Positions 33,348 to 43,948 of a stretch of 64,000 nt of DNA are shown in pieces; positions within the stretch are counted from its first letter, which is position 1; every line of letters begins with the position of its first letter. Location of the stretch: assembly GCF_014202275.1 (NCBI RefSeq), contig NZ_JACHGF010000007.1, positions 1 to 64,000 on the forward strand. The letters are read 5' to 3'. The notes beneath the pieces are model-generated. The model was given only the letters and a program-made list of their open reading frames with translations. It was not told the origin of the DNA and ran no database searches. Source of the stretch: Rhabdobacter roseus (GTDB taxonomy: Bacteria; Bacteroidota; Bacteroidia; Cytophagales; Spirosomataceae). The translations under genes and the position numbers were made by a program.

Positions 33348-34574
33348 ATGCAATTCACCGACACCGAAACGCAAACCCTGGATATCGACGCCGCCCAGCT
33401 GTGCCAGCAGTACGGCTCGCCGCTGTACGTGTACCAGGGGAGTATCATTCGCCGCAAAGTACAGGCCCTGCAAGAGGCCTTTTCCGGGGTAACGATGAAG
33501 ATCAAGTACGCCTGCAAGGCCAATACCAACCTGGCCGTCCTGCGCCTGATGCGCGAACTGGGCGTGGAGCTCGACGTGGTGTCGCCGGGGGAATTTGAGA
33601 TGGGAAAATACGCGGGCTACGCGCCCGAGCAAATGACCTTTACGCCCAGCGGGGTACCTTACGAGGAGGTACGCACCGCCGTGGACGAAGGAGCGACCGT
33701 CAACGTCGATAGCATTTCGCTGCTCGAATGGTTCGGTCAAACCTACGGCAGCAGCAAGCCCTGCCTCATCCGGCTCAAACCCAACGTGACCGCGGGCGGC
33801 CACGATAAAATCATGACGGCCCATCCCGACTCCAAGTTTGGGATCTCGGTGACCCTGCTGGACGACATTCTTGCCTTCGTGAACAAGTACTCGATCAACG
33901 TCATTGGGCTGCACCAGCACACCGGCTCCGACATCAAGGAGGCCGAGCCGTTTCTGAAAGCGGCCCGTGTACTCTTTGAGGCGGCCATGCACTTCCCCAA
34001 CCTTCAGATCATCGACCTGGGCGGGGGCTTCAAGGTAGGTTATAAGCCCGACGACGCCGTGACCGATATGCAGCACCTGGGCGCGGAGATTACCGAGGGC
34101 TTCCGGGCGTTTTGCGCGCGCTACGGCCGCGAGCTGCAGCTGTGGTTTGAGCCGGGCAAGTACCTGGTGAGCGAGTGCGGGTACCTGCTCACGACGGCCA
34201 CGGTGGTGAAGGAAGACCCGGCCCGGACGTTTGTACACGTCGATTCTGGCCTGAATCACTTGATCCGGCCCATGATGTACGGCTCGTACCACCACATCCT
34301 GAACACAACCAATCCCGACGGCCCGCTCAAAACCTACAACGTGGTGGGGTACATTTGCGAAACCGACACCTTCGCCACCGACCGCGAACTACCCGAAGTA
34401 CGCCCCGGCGACGTGCTGGCGTTCCTGAACGCCGGTGCCTACGGCTTCACGATGAGCTCCAACTACAACGCCCGCTACCGCCCCGCCGAGGTACTGGTGG
34501 ACCAAGGCGAAGCCCGGCTGGTGCGCCGCCGCGAAACGCTCGACGACCTGCTGCGTACGCAGATAGATTTATAA
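33348..34574 (+). CDS. lysA: diaminopimelate decarboxylase
   Basis: The 408-residue PLP enzyme converts meso-diaminopimelate to L-lysine. The PLP Lys57 lies in KIKYACKANTN, the HQHTGSDI motif near residue 188 binds the phosphate, and IDLGGGFKVGY near residue 225 is the Gly loop. The C-terminal CETDTFATDRELPE segment carries the Cys that completes the partner active site. Length and motif order are normal. It is convergent with katE and shares a two-way terminator with it. Confidence 0.95.
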   Translation: MQFTDTETQTLDIDAAQLCQQYGSPLYVYQGSIIRRKVQALQEAFSGVTMKIKYACKANTNLAVLRLMRELGVELDVVSPGEFEMGKYAGYAPEQMTFTPSGVPYEEVRTAVDEGATVNVDSISLLEWFGQTYGSSKPCLIRLKPNVTAGGHDKIMTAHPDSKFGISVTLLDDILAFVNKYSINVIGLHQHTGSDIKEAEPFLKAARVLFEAAMHFPNLQIIDLGGGFKVGYKPDDAVTDMQHLGAEITEGFRAFCARYGRELQLWFEPGKYLVSECGYLLTTATVVKEDPARTFVHVDSGLNHLIRPMMYGSYHHILNTTNPDGPLKTYNVVGYICETDTFATDRELPEVRPGDVLAFLNAGAYGFTMSSNYNARYRPAEVLVDQGEARLVRRRETLDDLLRTQIDL

Positions 34575-34596
34575 TTTGTTTTGTGTAGTAAATCCA

Positions 34597-34645
34597 AATA
34601 AGCGGGGGTACTTTGATTGCTCAAGGTACCCCCGCTTATTATTTT
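34597..34645. terminator. two-way terminator between lysA and katE
   Basis: aataagcgggggtac (34597-34611) and gtacccccgcttatt (34626-34640) pair, with A/T-rich tails on both sides. It lies between convergent genes. Confidence 0.85.
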
Positions 34646-34662
34646 CAATTATAAAGTACCTT

Positions 34663-36822
34663 TTAGGCAGGTACTTTTCCTTCCTTTTCCCGCTCCCAGA
34701 AACGGTGCTGCGCCATGGCCTTGATGAAGGACTCCGGATTTTGCTCCAAAAGCAGGCCCGCATCCACGGGGGTACTTTCCCCGCTGACTTTTTTGGTGAA
34801 GTAAGTGGCCAGCAATAGTTTTTTTCCTTCCTCACTGGCCGCAATGGGCTTGCAGTGCAGGTAGGCTTCGTTCAGGAAATGAATGGCCTTAGGTACCCCC
34901 AGCAGGGTATCGACGCTCTGGGTACCTCCTGGCACGTACACGGCATCAAACACCACCGAAGTACCCGTCAGGAAGCTTTTCTCCACTTTGAACTCCGTGC
35001 CGCCGCTTGCCTTGATGGTACCCAGGTGCGGTGCTACGATTTTGGTCATGGCTCCTTCGGCTTCCAGGGCTTTCTGCATCTGCGTGAGCTCGTCTTCGTT
35101 GACGCCGTCGGCCGCCAGAATCGCCACCATTCGGGTTTTGATGCTGTCCTTGGCCGTATTGGCCATGCTCAGTGCTTCCGACTTCTCGATCATCGGTTTG
35201 CGGCGGCGCGGCTGGTAGCTTTCCGGATCGGCGTCGGCGGGGATGCTCTGGTTCAGCGGCTCTTTGGGCTGCGCAGGTACCTTGAGGCCCAGGCCTTCGG
35301 CTACCTGCTGCGCCAGCGACTCGTCGACCTCCTTGAGGTGGCTCAGCATCCGCTCCCGGATCGCCTCGATCTCCACCATACCCAGCTCAAAGCGAAGCGC
35401 CTCCATGATGTGGGTTTTCTCTGCCTCCGACTGGCTATTATAAAACAGCGTAGCCTGGCTGTAAAAATCCATGAAGCTCTCGCTCCGGGCCCGTACCTTG
35501 GGCGCGTCGATGCGCTCGGCGTAGCTCGCAAAGCCGCCCTCGCTCATTTTGGCCTGAAACGGGCAGCCGCCCCGCATGCTGTTGGGCTCGTAGCTGGTAC
35601 GGCCCTTGTTGATGGTCTGGCGCATGTGGCCGTCGCGCTGGTTGTTATGTACGGGCGCTACGGGCCGGTTGATGGGGATTTCGTGGAAATTTGGTCCGCC
35701 TAGTCGCTTCAGCTGGGTATCGGTGTAGGAAAAGAGTCGCCCTTGCAGCAACGGATCGTTGGTGAAGTCGATGCCCGGCACTACGTGGCCCGGATGGAAC
35801 GCTACCTGCTCGGTTTCGGCAAAGAAGTTGTCCGGATTGCGGTTCAGAACCATTTTCCCGATGCGCTTCACGGGTACCAGTTCCTCGGGAATAATTTTGG
35901 TAGGATCGAGCAAATCGAAGTCAAACTTGTGCTCGTCTTCCTCCTCCACGATCTGCACGCCCAGCTCCCACTCGGGGTAGCTACCCGCCTCGATGGCCTC
36001 CCAGAGGTCGCGCCGGTGGAAGTCGGGGTCTTTGCCCGAAATCTTCTGGGCTTCGTCCCAGGCCACGGCGTGTACGCCCAGCAGCGGCTTCCAGTGAAAC
36101 TTCACAAAGCGCGCCTTGCCCTCGGCATTGACAAACCGGAACGTATGTACCCCGAAGCCCTCCATCATGCGGTAGCTGCGCGGAATCGCGCGGTCCGACA
36201 TGGCCCACATGATCATGTGCATCGACTCCGGCATGAGCGAAATAAAATCCCAGAAGGTATCGTGCGCCGCACTAGCCTGCGGAATTTCGTGGTGCGGCTC
36301 GGGCTTGACGGCATGGACCAGGTCCGGGAATTTGATCGAATCCTGAATGAAGAAAACGGGTATGTTATTGCCCACCAAATCGTAGTTGCCTTCTTCGGTA
36401 TAAAATTTTACCGCGAAGCCCCGCGCATCACGAGCCAGGTCGGTAGAGCCCCGAAAACCCACCACCGTCGAGAATCGCACAAACACGGGCGTCTGCACCG
36501 AAGGATCTTGCAGAAAGCCTGCCTTGGTATACTCGGCCATTGACTCATACACCTGAAAGTACCCGTGCGCACCCGCGCCTCGGGCGTGTACGATGCGCTC
36601 CGGAATACGCTCGTGGTCAAAATGGGTTATTTTTTCGCGAAAGATAAAGTCCTCCATCAGCGTAGGACCGCGATCACCGGCTTTTAGCGAGTTCTGGTTG
36701 TCGTTGATCCGGACACCCTGGTTGGTCGTCAGAAATTGCTCGTCGCTATTTTCGGTGTGCGGAGCCAGGTTTTCGGTTTTCTTGTTTTCGTTTGCCGGCT
36801 TGTCATTAGGTTTTTGGGCCAT
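34663..36822 (-). CDS. katE: large-subunit catalase with C-terminal DJ-1/PfpI domain
   Basis: The 719-residue protein matches HPII-type clade 2 catalases. The distal His79 lies in [12 protein letters not shown], the active-site Asn lies in VGNNIPVFF near residue 152, and the haem-ligand Tyr lies in [18 protein letters not shown] near residue 366. After the core (to about residue 560) a flavodoxin-like DJ-1/PfpI domain occupies residues 565-700 and lacks a clear catalytic Cys motif, as is usual. It should detoxify hydrogen peroxide in the cytoplasm. It is monocistronic. Confidence 0.95.
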   Translation of the reverse strand: MAQKPNDKPANENKKTENLAPHTENSDEQFLTTNQGVRINDNQNSLKAGDRGPTLMEDFIFREKITHFDHERIPERIVHARGAGAHGYFQVYESMAEYTKAGFLQDPSVQTPVFVRFSTVVGFRGSTDLARDARGFAVKFYTEEGNYDLVGNNIPVFFIQDSIKFPDLVHAVKPEPHHEIPQASAAHDTFWDFISLMPESMHMIMWAMSDRAIPRSYRMMEGFGVHTFRFVNAEGKARFVKFHWKPLLGVHAVAWDEAQKISGKDPDFHRRDLWEAIEAGSYPEWELGVQIVEEEDEHKFDFDLLDPTKIIPEELVPVKRIGKMVLNRNPDNFFAETEQVAFHPGHVVPGIDFTNDPLLQGRLFSYTDTQLKRLGGPNFHEIPINRPVAPVHNNQRDGHMRQTINKGRTSYEPNSMRGGCPFQAKMSEGGFASYAERIDAPKVRARSESFMDFYSQATLFYNSQSEAEKTHIMEALRFELGMVEIEAIRERMLSHLKEVDESLAQQVAEGLGLKVPAQPKEPLNQSIPADADPESYQPRRRKPMIEKSEALSMANTAKDSIKTRMVAILAADGVNEDELTQMQKALEAEGAMTKIVAPHLGTIKASGGTEFKVEKSFLTGTSVVFDAVYVPGGTQSVDTLLGVPKAIHFLNEAYLHCKPIAASEEGKKLLLATYFTKKVSGESTPVDAGLLLEQNPESFIKAMAQHRFWEREKEGKVPA

Positions 36823-37028
36823 ACTGGGTTTTCAGTTTGATATGAAGAATAAAACTTTTTGTGGGTAAAGCATGAGAATCCGTGCCCGCAAGTAGCCCTA
36901 TCCTATCCAAAAAGCATTCCACGTATTAGGTACCTTGCGCAGGTACCCCTTATCTTTACCATTCAAAAAAATCTTTTTTTATTTTTATCGAAACGCCGCT
37001 CTCCCTCCTCTACCAATCAGAAACGCTC

Positions 37029-37676
37029 GTGGCCATCAATAAACCCCACGGCCTGCTGGTACACCGCTCACCTATTGCCCAAGAAGCCACCGAGTTTGCT
37101 GTGCAGCTCCTGCGCAACCAGCTCGGCCAGCGCGTGTACCCCGTTCACCGCCTCGACCGCAAAACGGGCGGCGTGCTGCTCTTTGCCCTCAATGAAAGTA
37201 CCAACTCGGCTCTGCAGGTACTTTTCGCCACGGGGCAGGTACATAAAAAGTACCTGGCTGTCGTACGCGGCTATATGCCGGATACGTTTGAGATCGACTA
37301 CCCGCTGCGGCGGGAGGATGGTACTTTGCAAGAATCCTTCACCGCCGGAAAAACGCTGGCCCGAACCGAAGTACCCATGGCCTCGGGCCAGCACGCTACC
37401 TCGCGCTACTCGCTGGTGGAGCTTTGCCCCACCACGGGCCGGATGCACCAGCTCCGCAAGCACCTGGCGCACGTGTTTCATCCCATCATCGGCGACCGAC
37501 CGCACGGCTGCAACAAACAAAACAAATTTTTCAAGGAATACTTCGGCATGACTACCATGCTGCTCCATGCCCGGGAGCTACGCTTCGTACCGCCCGGCAG
37601 CCAGCAGGAGGTACTGATCGACGCGCCGGTGCAGGCGGAGTTCCGTCGGATGCAGGAGGTACTTGAGCTCAATTAG
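37029..37676 (+). CDS. RluA-family pseudouridine synthase, TruC-like
   Basis: The protein of at least 215 residues has the catalytic Asp in VHRLDRKTGGVLLFA near residue 44 and LCPTTGRMHQLRKHLAH near residue 133, as in the RluA family; VAINKPHGLLVHRSP and the IIGDRPHGCNKQNKFF segment fit the TruC subgroup, which modifies position 65 of tRNAs. No ATG exists upstream in frame, yet the frame stays homologous-looking (LLYQSETLVAINKP) before the GTG at 37029. A start at ATT 36981 or another rare codon is likely, so the true N-terminus is uncertain. Confidence 0.82.
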   Translation: MAINKPHGLLVHRSPIAQEATEFAVQLLRNQLGQRVYPVHRLDRKTGGVLLFALNESTNSALQVLFATGQVHKKYLAVVRGYMPDTFEIDYPLRREDGTLQESFTAGKTLARTEVPMASGQHATSRYSLVELCPTTGRMHQLRKHLAHVFHPIIGDRPHGCNKQNKFFKEYFGMTTMLLHARELRFVPPGSQQEVLIDAPVQAEFRRMQEVLELN

Positions 37677-37686
37677 TAAATAAAAA

Positions 37687-37718
37687 AAGTACCCCGGCTA
37701 CAACGAACCGGGGTACTT
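37687..37718 (+). terminator. hairpin with GTACC stem after the pseudouridine synthase gene
   Basis: aagtaccccgg (37687-37697) and ccggggtactt (37708-37718) are perfectly complementary around a 10-base loop; poly-A precedes. Confidence 0.75.
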
Positions 37719-37781
37719 CGGGAAGGTACTTTTCAGGAAGCCGGGGGTACTTTCCCGGCTATTTTTTTAATGTTAAAACAA

Positions 37782-40571
37782 TTACTCACCCTGCACCACG
37801 CCCGTCGGTACTTCGGTGGCGTAAAACTGATTGAACAACAGCTTAAAAGTACCATGCGCCTGGGCGCGGAAGGTAATTTCGGGTCCGAAAGCGTAGAGGG
37901 TACCTTTGCCTACTTTGGCCGAAAAAGCCGCCACGCCGTTTTGCAGGTAGGCCTGTCCCCAGGCCCAGCCGCTTCGGAGGGGCTTGTCGGTCGGGAACCA
38001 CATTAGGGGTTTCAAAGTACCCCTAGCGATGGCGTCAGGAGCCAGGTTAAAGACCGGACTGGCGTCAAAGTACACGTCGCAGGCGGCGGGCATACCCCAG
38101 GCGGCCTGCTGCGTGGAGTCCAGGCTCACCCGTAAGATACTCCCCGGTATGTAGTACTTTTCGCCCGGCAGGCGCTTCTCCTGCCCGTCGCTGCTGATTT
38201 CGACCAGCGCATTTTTAACGGGTAGTTTGAGGTGGTAGGCCAGGTTGGTACTGCTGCCGATGGTCACGATGTTGCCTCCCGCTTCCAGGAATTTCTGGAG
38301 CTGCGGAATGGTCTTGTCGGCGGTGATGCGGCCCAGCCAGGTACGGTACTCGGCGGGTACTTCCTCGGGCTTGGGGTCTCGCCGCGAATAGCTGCTGCTC
38401 CCGCTCTCTGGCGTAGCCAGGGGCGGAATGGCCCCACCCACGAACACCACTAGGTCGTACTTGCTACGGAGGTCCTCCTTTTCAAGATCGGGTGCGTAAA
38501 GTACCTCGACCGGAAAATGAAACTGCTCGGTGAGCCAGCGTACCCAGCCCGAGGGCATGGAGCCACCGTAGGTGTCCCAAAGTGCCACGCGCTGGGGCGT
38601 CACCTTGGCCAGAGCGGCTGGTCGCTGGGCCACCGCCCGTACCGCTACGCCCTGCTCGCGGGCCAACCGCTCCAGTACCGCTTTGGCCTGATCATTCGCC
38701 GCCACAAAAAACGACCCTACGGCCTCGGTGGCCGTACCTTCCGTGAGCCGAAGTACCTCCACGCCCGCTTTGAGTAAATCATTGACAGCCAGAAACGACT
38801 GGTTGGCCTGGCTGCTCAGCAAGTACCCCCCGGCGGCCGTAGCAGTGCCAAGCTGCCCCTTAGGTACCTGCAACTCGCCGTAGGGTACTTTGCGGAAGGG
38901 GCCGTCGAAGTCGTCCAGCTGGCGATCAAACTGCACGCCCATCTGGTAGGCGAGCGTCCAGCCCGCGGCGTCGTAGGGGCGCACGGGTGGTCCACCGGGG
39001 TACTGAAAGTCGTTGGGGTGGTCCTGCGGCTCGAACATGTCCAGCACGTGCGGACGAAACGCCTGGGCCGTTTTGACAACATACGAGCCCGCCGGGTAGG
39101 CTTTTCCGGCCACGTTGAAACTGGCCGTAGCTTGCTGGACCTGCACGCCCGATTTGAGCAGTGCGTTAATGAACGCCACCGCCGTGGGGAAGTCCGGCTG
39201 ACTGGCCGGGAGAATATAGGCCCGCGGGTCGCGCAGGCTGCGGTTGGTCATCACGGTATCGTAATACTTGGTTGCCAAAGTACCTGTTGTTGAGCCGGTA
39301 CCGGTAGGGGTACTTTTCTGGCTGTCGTTCCGCTGGGCCTGGGTTATTTCTTCAATCCGTTTGGGGTACAACGTCCAGTGGTCCTGCTTGCCGCGGTCAA
39401 TGGCGTTTTTTCCCATTCGATAAATATTAAACAACAGGCCGTCGCGGTAGCGGGCGGCGTAGTCGAGCACGGCGTAGTTGAGCGACACGGAGTAGTCGAT
39501 CGACTGCCGGAAGTGCCAGTCCTGCGGTTTGATCGGGTTGGGCGTGGCACCGTTGGGGATGAGCCGTTGCGGCACCAGGGGTACTTTGGCGGGCGTAGGG
39601 CTACCGATGATTTCCGTCAGAATCCCGATTATGTTATGAAAGTAGGGTGCCGTGCGCAGGCCCCCGTTCCACCAGGTAGAATACACCGAGCCCGCGCGCT
39701 GGGTATAGCCGGGCTTGCCTTCCACGTTGAGGCGGTTGTTCATGGCTGCACCCAGGGCGTCGATGCTTGTGATGAGCAGCGGATCGTACACGTGGTTGAA
39801 CGGGTCGCGGTAGGGCGGCCCGGCTACCACCGAGCCCGCAGGCCCCGCCTGGTGGTGGTTATAAACAATCTGCGGGATCCAGTCCACGTACAGCTGCCGC
39901 CCGATGTTCCAGGATTCCTTCATGTTCATCATAAAAAAATCGCGGTTGTTGTCGTGGCCAATGTACTTCTGGTACAGCCGGGGCAGGTGGTCCAGGCTAC
40001 GTTTTTCGGGATTGGCCTCCCGCATGTACCAGTTGCTGACCAGCTCCTGGCCGTCGGGATTGGCGTGGGCCAGCAGGATGATCACCTCGTCCAGAATGCG
40101 GAGCGTTTCGGCGTCTTTCCGGCTCACCAGCTGCCAGGCCGTTTCGATGAGTTGGTGGGTACCTACCGTTTCGGTGGCGTGCAGTCCGCCGTCGATCCAG
40201 ACCACGGCTTTGCCCTGCGCGGCCAGCTGCCGGGCCTGTTCGTCGGTGAGGCCTTCGGCTCGGGCCATTTTTTGGGAGATACTCCGGTACTTTTCCAGGT
40301 TTTTCAGGTTGGCGGGCGACGACACCACCAGCATGTACTGGTGCCGCCCTTCTTCCGTTAGGCCCATGTCCACGAGCTTTACCCGGTCCGACGCCGCCAG
40401 TTTTTTAAAGTAGGCTTCGGTTTGGGTGTAGGTAGCCAGCTGGTAGTCGTCGCCGATGGCAAAGCCAAAGTGTTCTTTCGGAGAAGGTACCTTCTGGGCC
40501 TGCAAAGTACCCACCGTCAGGCAGGCGAGCAGGAGCAGGCTGGTAAAAAATCGGGTAAGGGTAGATTGCAT
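37782..40571 (-). CDS. secreted M14-family zinc carboxypeptidase-like protein
   Basis: The 929-residue protein has a signal peptide (cleavage after LQAQ) and an M14 domain: the first zinc motif HATE (His131 and Glu134), the third zinc ligand in VYNHHQAGPAG near residue 240, and a LTEIIGSP segment near residue 325 near the expected catalytic Glu. The other two-thirds are mixed alpha/beta with a Gly-rich C-terminal region that may be a GATase1-like domain. Related large M14 proteins occur in Bacteroidota and cleave peptides outside the cytoplasm. The next gene on the same strand encodes an ATP-grasp enzyme 22 bp upstream. Confidence 0.82.
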   Translation of the reverse strand: MQSTLTRFFTSLLLLACLTVGTLQAQKVPSPKEHFGFAIGDDYQLATYTQTEAYFKKLAASDRVKLVDMGLTEEGRHQYMLVVSSPANLKNLEKYRSISQKMARAEGLTDEQARQLAAQGKAVVWIDGGLHATETVGTHQLIETAWQLVSRKDAETLRILDEVIILLAHANPDGQELVSNWYMREANPEKRSLDHLPRLYQKYIGHDNNRDFFMMNMKESWNIGRQLYVDWIPQIVYNHHQAGPAGSVVAGPPYRDPFNHVYDPLLITSIDALGAAMNNRLNVEGKPGYTQRAGSVYSTWWNGGLRTAPYFHNIIGILTEIIGSPTPAKVPLVPQRLIPNGATPNPIKPQDWHFRQSIDYSVSLNYAVLDYAARYRDGLLFNIYRMGKNAIDRGKQDHWTLYPKRIEEITQAQRNDSQKSTPTGTGSTTGTLATKYYDTVMTNRSLRDPRAYILPASQPDFPTAVAFINALLKSGVQVQQATASFNVAGKAYPAGSYVVKTAQAFRPHVLDMFEPQDHPNDFQYPGGPPVRPYDAAGWTLAYQMGVQFDRQLDDFDGPFRKVPYGELQVPKGQLGTATAAGGYLLSSQANQSFLAVNDLLKAGVEVLRLTEGTATEAVGSFFVAANDQAKAVLERLAREQGVAVRAVAQRPAALAKVTPQRVALWDTYGGSMPSGWVRWLTEQFHFPVEVLYAPDLEKEDLRSKYDLVVFVGGAIPPLATPESGSSSYSRRDPKPEEVPAEYRTWLGRITADKTIPQLQKFLEAGGNIVTIGSSTNLAYHLKLPVKNALVEISSDGQEKRLPGEKYYIPGSILRVSLDSTQQAAWGMPAACDVYFDASPVFNLAPDAIARGTLKPLMWFPTDKPLRSGWAWGQAYLQNGVAAFSAKVGKGTLYAFGPEITFRAQAHGTFKLLFNQFYATEVPTGVVQGE

Positions 40572-40592
40572 AAAAGAATTAAAAAAAGAAAA

Positions 40593-42023
40593 TTAGTAAA
40601 GTACCCAGGTGTCCTTGCCGCCGCCGCCCTGCGAGGAATTCACCACCAGCGAGCCCTTACGCAAAGCCACGCGGGTGAGCCCGCCGGGAATGACGTGGAT
40701 GTCGTCGCCGTAGAGAATGTACGGGCGCAGGTCCACGTGCCGGCCCTCGGCGTGGCCATCCACCATGCAAGGTACCCTTGAGAGCGATATGGTAGGCTGG
40801 GCAATGTAGTTGCGGGGGTTGTCTTTGATTTTTTTCCGGAAAGCCGCGTGTTCCTTTTTGGTAGCCTTGGGACCGATGAGCATCCCGTAGCCACCGGCTT
40901 CGTTGGCTTCCTTCACCACCAGCTGCTCAATGTTTTCCAGCACGTATTGCCGATCCTCTTCTTCCCGGCAAATGAAGGTTTGGACGTTCGGAATGATGGC
41001 CTCCTCCTGGAGGTAGTACTTGATGATGCGCGGTACGTAGGCATAGATCACCTTGTCGTCGGCCACGCCCGTACCGGGGGCATTGGCCAGGGCTACGCGG
41101 CCTTTTTTATACACCTCAAAAATACCCGGAATCCCGATCAGGGAATCGAGGTTGAACGCCTGTGGGTCCAGGAACGTATCGTCAATGCGGCGGTAGATCA
41201 CGTCCACGATCTGGAAACCATTGGTGGTGCGCATCTTGACGTAGCCGTCCGACACCACCAGGTCGCGGGCGTCTACCAGCTCCACACCCATTTGCTGCGC
41301 CAGGTACGAGTGCTCGAAGTAGGCCGAGTTGTAGATACCCGGCGTGAGCACCGCCACGGTGGGGTTGGGGCGATCGGCCAGGAACCGGAGCATGTCCAGG
41401 AGGCGGTTGGGGTAATCCGACACGGGCCGCACGCCGGTACGGGCCATCACTTCGGGGAATATCTGCTTGGAGAGCTCCCGGTTTTCGAGCATGTACGACA
41501 CGCCCGACGGACAGCGGAGGTTGTCTTCCAGCACCATGAAAGCCCCGTCGTCACCCCGGATGAGGTCGGTACCCGTAATGTGGCACCACACGCCTTTGGG
41601 AGGTTTGAGGCCCATGCAGGCCGGCAGAAAACACTTGCTGGATTCAATGAGGTCGCGCGGTACCACGCCGTCGTTCAGGATGTGCTGCTCGTTATATACG
41701 TCGTGAATAAACATATTGAGCGCCCGAATGCGCTGCTTCAACCCCCGCTCGAGCTGATTCCACTCCGAGCTGGGAACGATACGCGGAATAATGTCCAGCG
41801 GCATGATGCGCTCACTCCCTTCTCCTTCGGAGTACACGTTGAAAGTAATGCCCATCGACAGCAAGGCTCGCTCGGCACTGAGCTGGCGGTTGGTCAGTTC
41901 GTCACTCGTTAATTGTTCACATTTTTTTTTCAGGTGTTCGTAGCCCGTTCGTATTTGACCTTCGGTCGTAAACATTTCGTCATAGAAAGCATCATTGGTG
42001 TATCCGTTAAACGAAAATTTCAT
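40593..42023 (-). CDS. circularly permuted ATP-grasp protein
   Basis: The 476-residue protein belongs to the circularly permuted ATP-grasp family (type 2), related to peptide-ligase-like proteins. Marks include a LEDNLRCPSGVSYMLENR segment near residue 166, GIYNSAYFEHSYLAQQMG near residue 223, VKEANEAGGYGMLIGP near residue 380, and GGLTRVALRKGSLVVNSSQGGGGKDTW at the end. In many bacteria it is clustered with an alpha-E domain protein, a transglutaminase-like protease and a proteasome-like hydrolase; these partners are absent here and an M14 peptidase takes their place. ATG 42023 is favoured over 42032. Confidence 0.85.
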   Translation of the reverse strand: MKFSFNGYTNDAFYDEMFTTEGQIRTGYEHLKKKCEQLTSDELTNRQLSAERALLSMGITFNVYSEGEGSERIMPLDIIPRIVPSSEWNQLERGLKQRIRALNMFIHDVYNEQHILNDGVVPRDLIESSKCFLPACMGLKPPKGVWCHITGTDLIRGDDGAFMVLEDNLRCPSGVSYMLENRELSKQIFPEVMARTGVRPVSDYPNRLLDMLRFLADRPNPTVAVLTPGIYNSAYFEHSYLAQQMGVELVDARDLVVSDGYVKMRTTNGFQIVDVIYRRIDDTFLDPQAFNLDSLIGIPGIFEVYKKGRVALANAPGTGVADDKVIYAYVPRIIKYYLQEEAIIPNVQTFICREEEDRQYVLENIEQLVVKEANEAGGYGMLIGPKATKKEHAAFRKKIKDNPRNYIAQPTISLSRVPCMVDGHAEGRHVDLRPYILYGDDIHVIPGGLTRVALRKGSLVVNSSQGGGGKDTWVLY

Positions 42024-42272
42024 AGTTTGCAAAATCTGATTAGGTAGTAGCGACTATTTTCCCCAACAATTTATGGCATGACTCCATCATTACCAAATTT
42101 TACGTAAGCTCGCCTCGTTTGATTTATGTTTTACATACGTTAAATGATAAATTCAACTATTAACTTTCCTGGTTGTTGAGTCAATGGGCTAGGTCTTGTG
42201 TTGAAATTCATTTTCTTTGTACTCTTTTTATTGTACCTAGCCCCTGCCACTGATCGCCCCAAGTTCGTTACT

Positions 42273-43826
42273 ATGCACAATTCCCGGTTACTATTCTTTC
42301 TATTTTGGTTAAGCGGCCTGGCCACAAGCCAGGCTCAGCACCTACCCGGCGCGGCAATGGGCAACTACGCGGGTACCCAGGCACTCTACCACAACCCCGC
42401 CTTCGTGGCCGACTCGCGCTACAGTGTATTTGTAAATCTGGCCGCTACGCAGCTCTACGAGGCCAGCAACTACGCCAAGTACGACGCCCCTTACTCCCTG
42501 CTGAGCATCGTCACCAATACCGTCCCGGCCGAATACCGCAGCGAGCGGGGGGGCATTCTTTTTCCGCGCACCTACGTGGGCGAAAAACTAACGGGGGGCA
42601 TCAAGCACCTAAACCTGGGCGGAGACACCCGGCTTCCTTCGCTGATGGTCAGCTTGCTAGATGGCAAGGTGGGAGTGGCCGTGACGAGCCGGGCGCGGTA
42701 CATGCTCAACATTGCCCAGGTAACCGAGCCCATCGCCCAGCTGGCCCGCGGAGGGGCCCGCGAGCCAGCCATCCAAAACCAGCTCTTCGAAAACCAGGCG
42801 GGCAACCTGCACCTAAATGGCCTGGGCGAAGTGGCCTTCACGCTGGGAGGCGTGGTGGTGGATCGCGAGACGGAGTTTTTCAAGGCGGGGTTAACCGTAA
42901 AACGTGTACTGGGGCTGTACAACGCTCACGCCGTACTGGAAAACACCAGCTACGAAATCCGGCCCGATCCGGCCTGGAACAACATGCGGCAGCTCGTACG
43001 CTCACCCCAGATCACGGCCGACTACGGCTACACCGCTGACGGTGCTTTTGAAAACTTTCAGCTTTCGCCCGCCTGGCTGCTGGGCAACGCCCCCGCCGGG
43101 AGTGGCTGGGGCTTTGACCTCGGCATGGTGTACGAGTACCGCCCCGAAATTCGTAAGTACTCCCACAACGAGCGCGGGGGCAGGAAATACGATCATAGCA
43201 AAAACAAGTACCTCTACCGCATCGCGCTGTCGGTCACGGGCATTGGGCGGGTTCATTTCAAAAATCCCAACTACGTCACGAACTACTCCGTGAACGCTAC
43301 CAACCGTAACTTCACCTACGATATATTCCAGCGCTTAAACGGTAGCTCCGGATTTTACAACGCCATCGATCAGTCGATGGGCGTCTCGGCCGCCGACCGC
43401 CAAACGTCATTTCGCTCAGTACTGCCGATGGCTTTCCAGGCCAGCGTAGACTACCAGCTCCAACCCAATATCTACCTAAGCACCTTGTGGGTGCAGAGCC
43501 TGCGCAGCGCCGGGGCTTTCGGGATGCGCGCGGAGTCGGTACTGGCCGTGACACCGCGCTACGAGCACAAGTGGTACGAGCTCTCAGTACCGCTGTCGCT
43601 CATGAACCGGTACCGCTCCCCGTCCATTGGCCTGGCGGGGCGGGCAGGGCCGCTGTGGCTGGGCACCGATCATCTGTTTGGGCTACTAAACATTGGCAAG
43701 CCTCAGGCTTTCAATCTCTACGTAGGAATTTCCGCCGGACTGTACCGCCGCCCGCCGCAGTCGGCCACGCGCTGCTGGCCCCGCGAAAACTCCTGGCTGA
43801 GGCGGCTGTTTCAGCGTAAAAATTAG
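42273..43826 (+). CDS. DUF5723-like outer-membrane protein
   Basis: The 517-residue product has a signal peptide (cleavage after SQAQ) and the LPGAAMGNYAGTQALYHNPAFVADSRYSVFVNL opening that I associate with DUF5723 proteins of Bacteroidota. The chain is a long series of amphipathic strands, as in outer-membrane beta-barrels of the FadL/PorV style. Its function is unknown. ATG 42273 was chosen because it starts the signal peptide; an upstream in-frame ATG at 42198 adds a second hydrophobic stretch. It is alone in its transcription direction. Confidence 0.65.
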   Translation: MHNSRLLFFLFWLSGLATSQAQHLPGAAMGNYAGTQALYHNPAFVADSRYSVFVNLAATQLYEASNYAKYDAPYSLLSIVTNTVPAEYRSERGGILFPRTYVGEKLTGGIKHLNLGGDTRLPSLMVSLLDGKVGVAVTSRARYMLNIAQVTEPIAQLARGGAREPAIQNQLFENQAGNLHLNGLGEVAFTLGGVVVDRETEFFKAGLTVKRVLGLYNAHAVLENTSYEIRPDPAWNNMRQLVRSPQITADYGYTADGAFENFQLSPAWLLGNAPAGSGWGFDLGMVYEYRPEIRKYSHNERGGRKYDHSKNKYLYRIALSVTGIGRVHFKNPNYVTNYSVNATNRNFTYDIFQRLNGSSGFYNAIDQSMGVSAADRQTSFRSVLPMAFQASVDYQLQPNIYLSTLWVQSLRSAGAFGMRAESVLAVTPRYEHKWYELSVPLSLMNRYRSPSIGLAGRAGPLWLGTDHLFGLLNIGKPQAFNLYVGISAGLYRRPPQSATRCWPRENSWLRRLFQRKN

Positions 43827-43948
43827 CCGGGTATTAGCCAGCTCAAACGGCCTTTTGCCAGAAAGGTACCTTAGCTCACCGTCCAAAACCATTTTTGGCT
43901 TTTCATCGTTTATATAGAACAAGAAATAGTATTTCCCACGGCCAGGCA

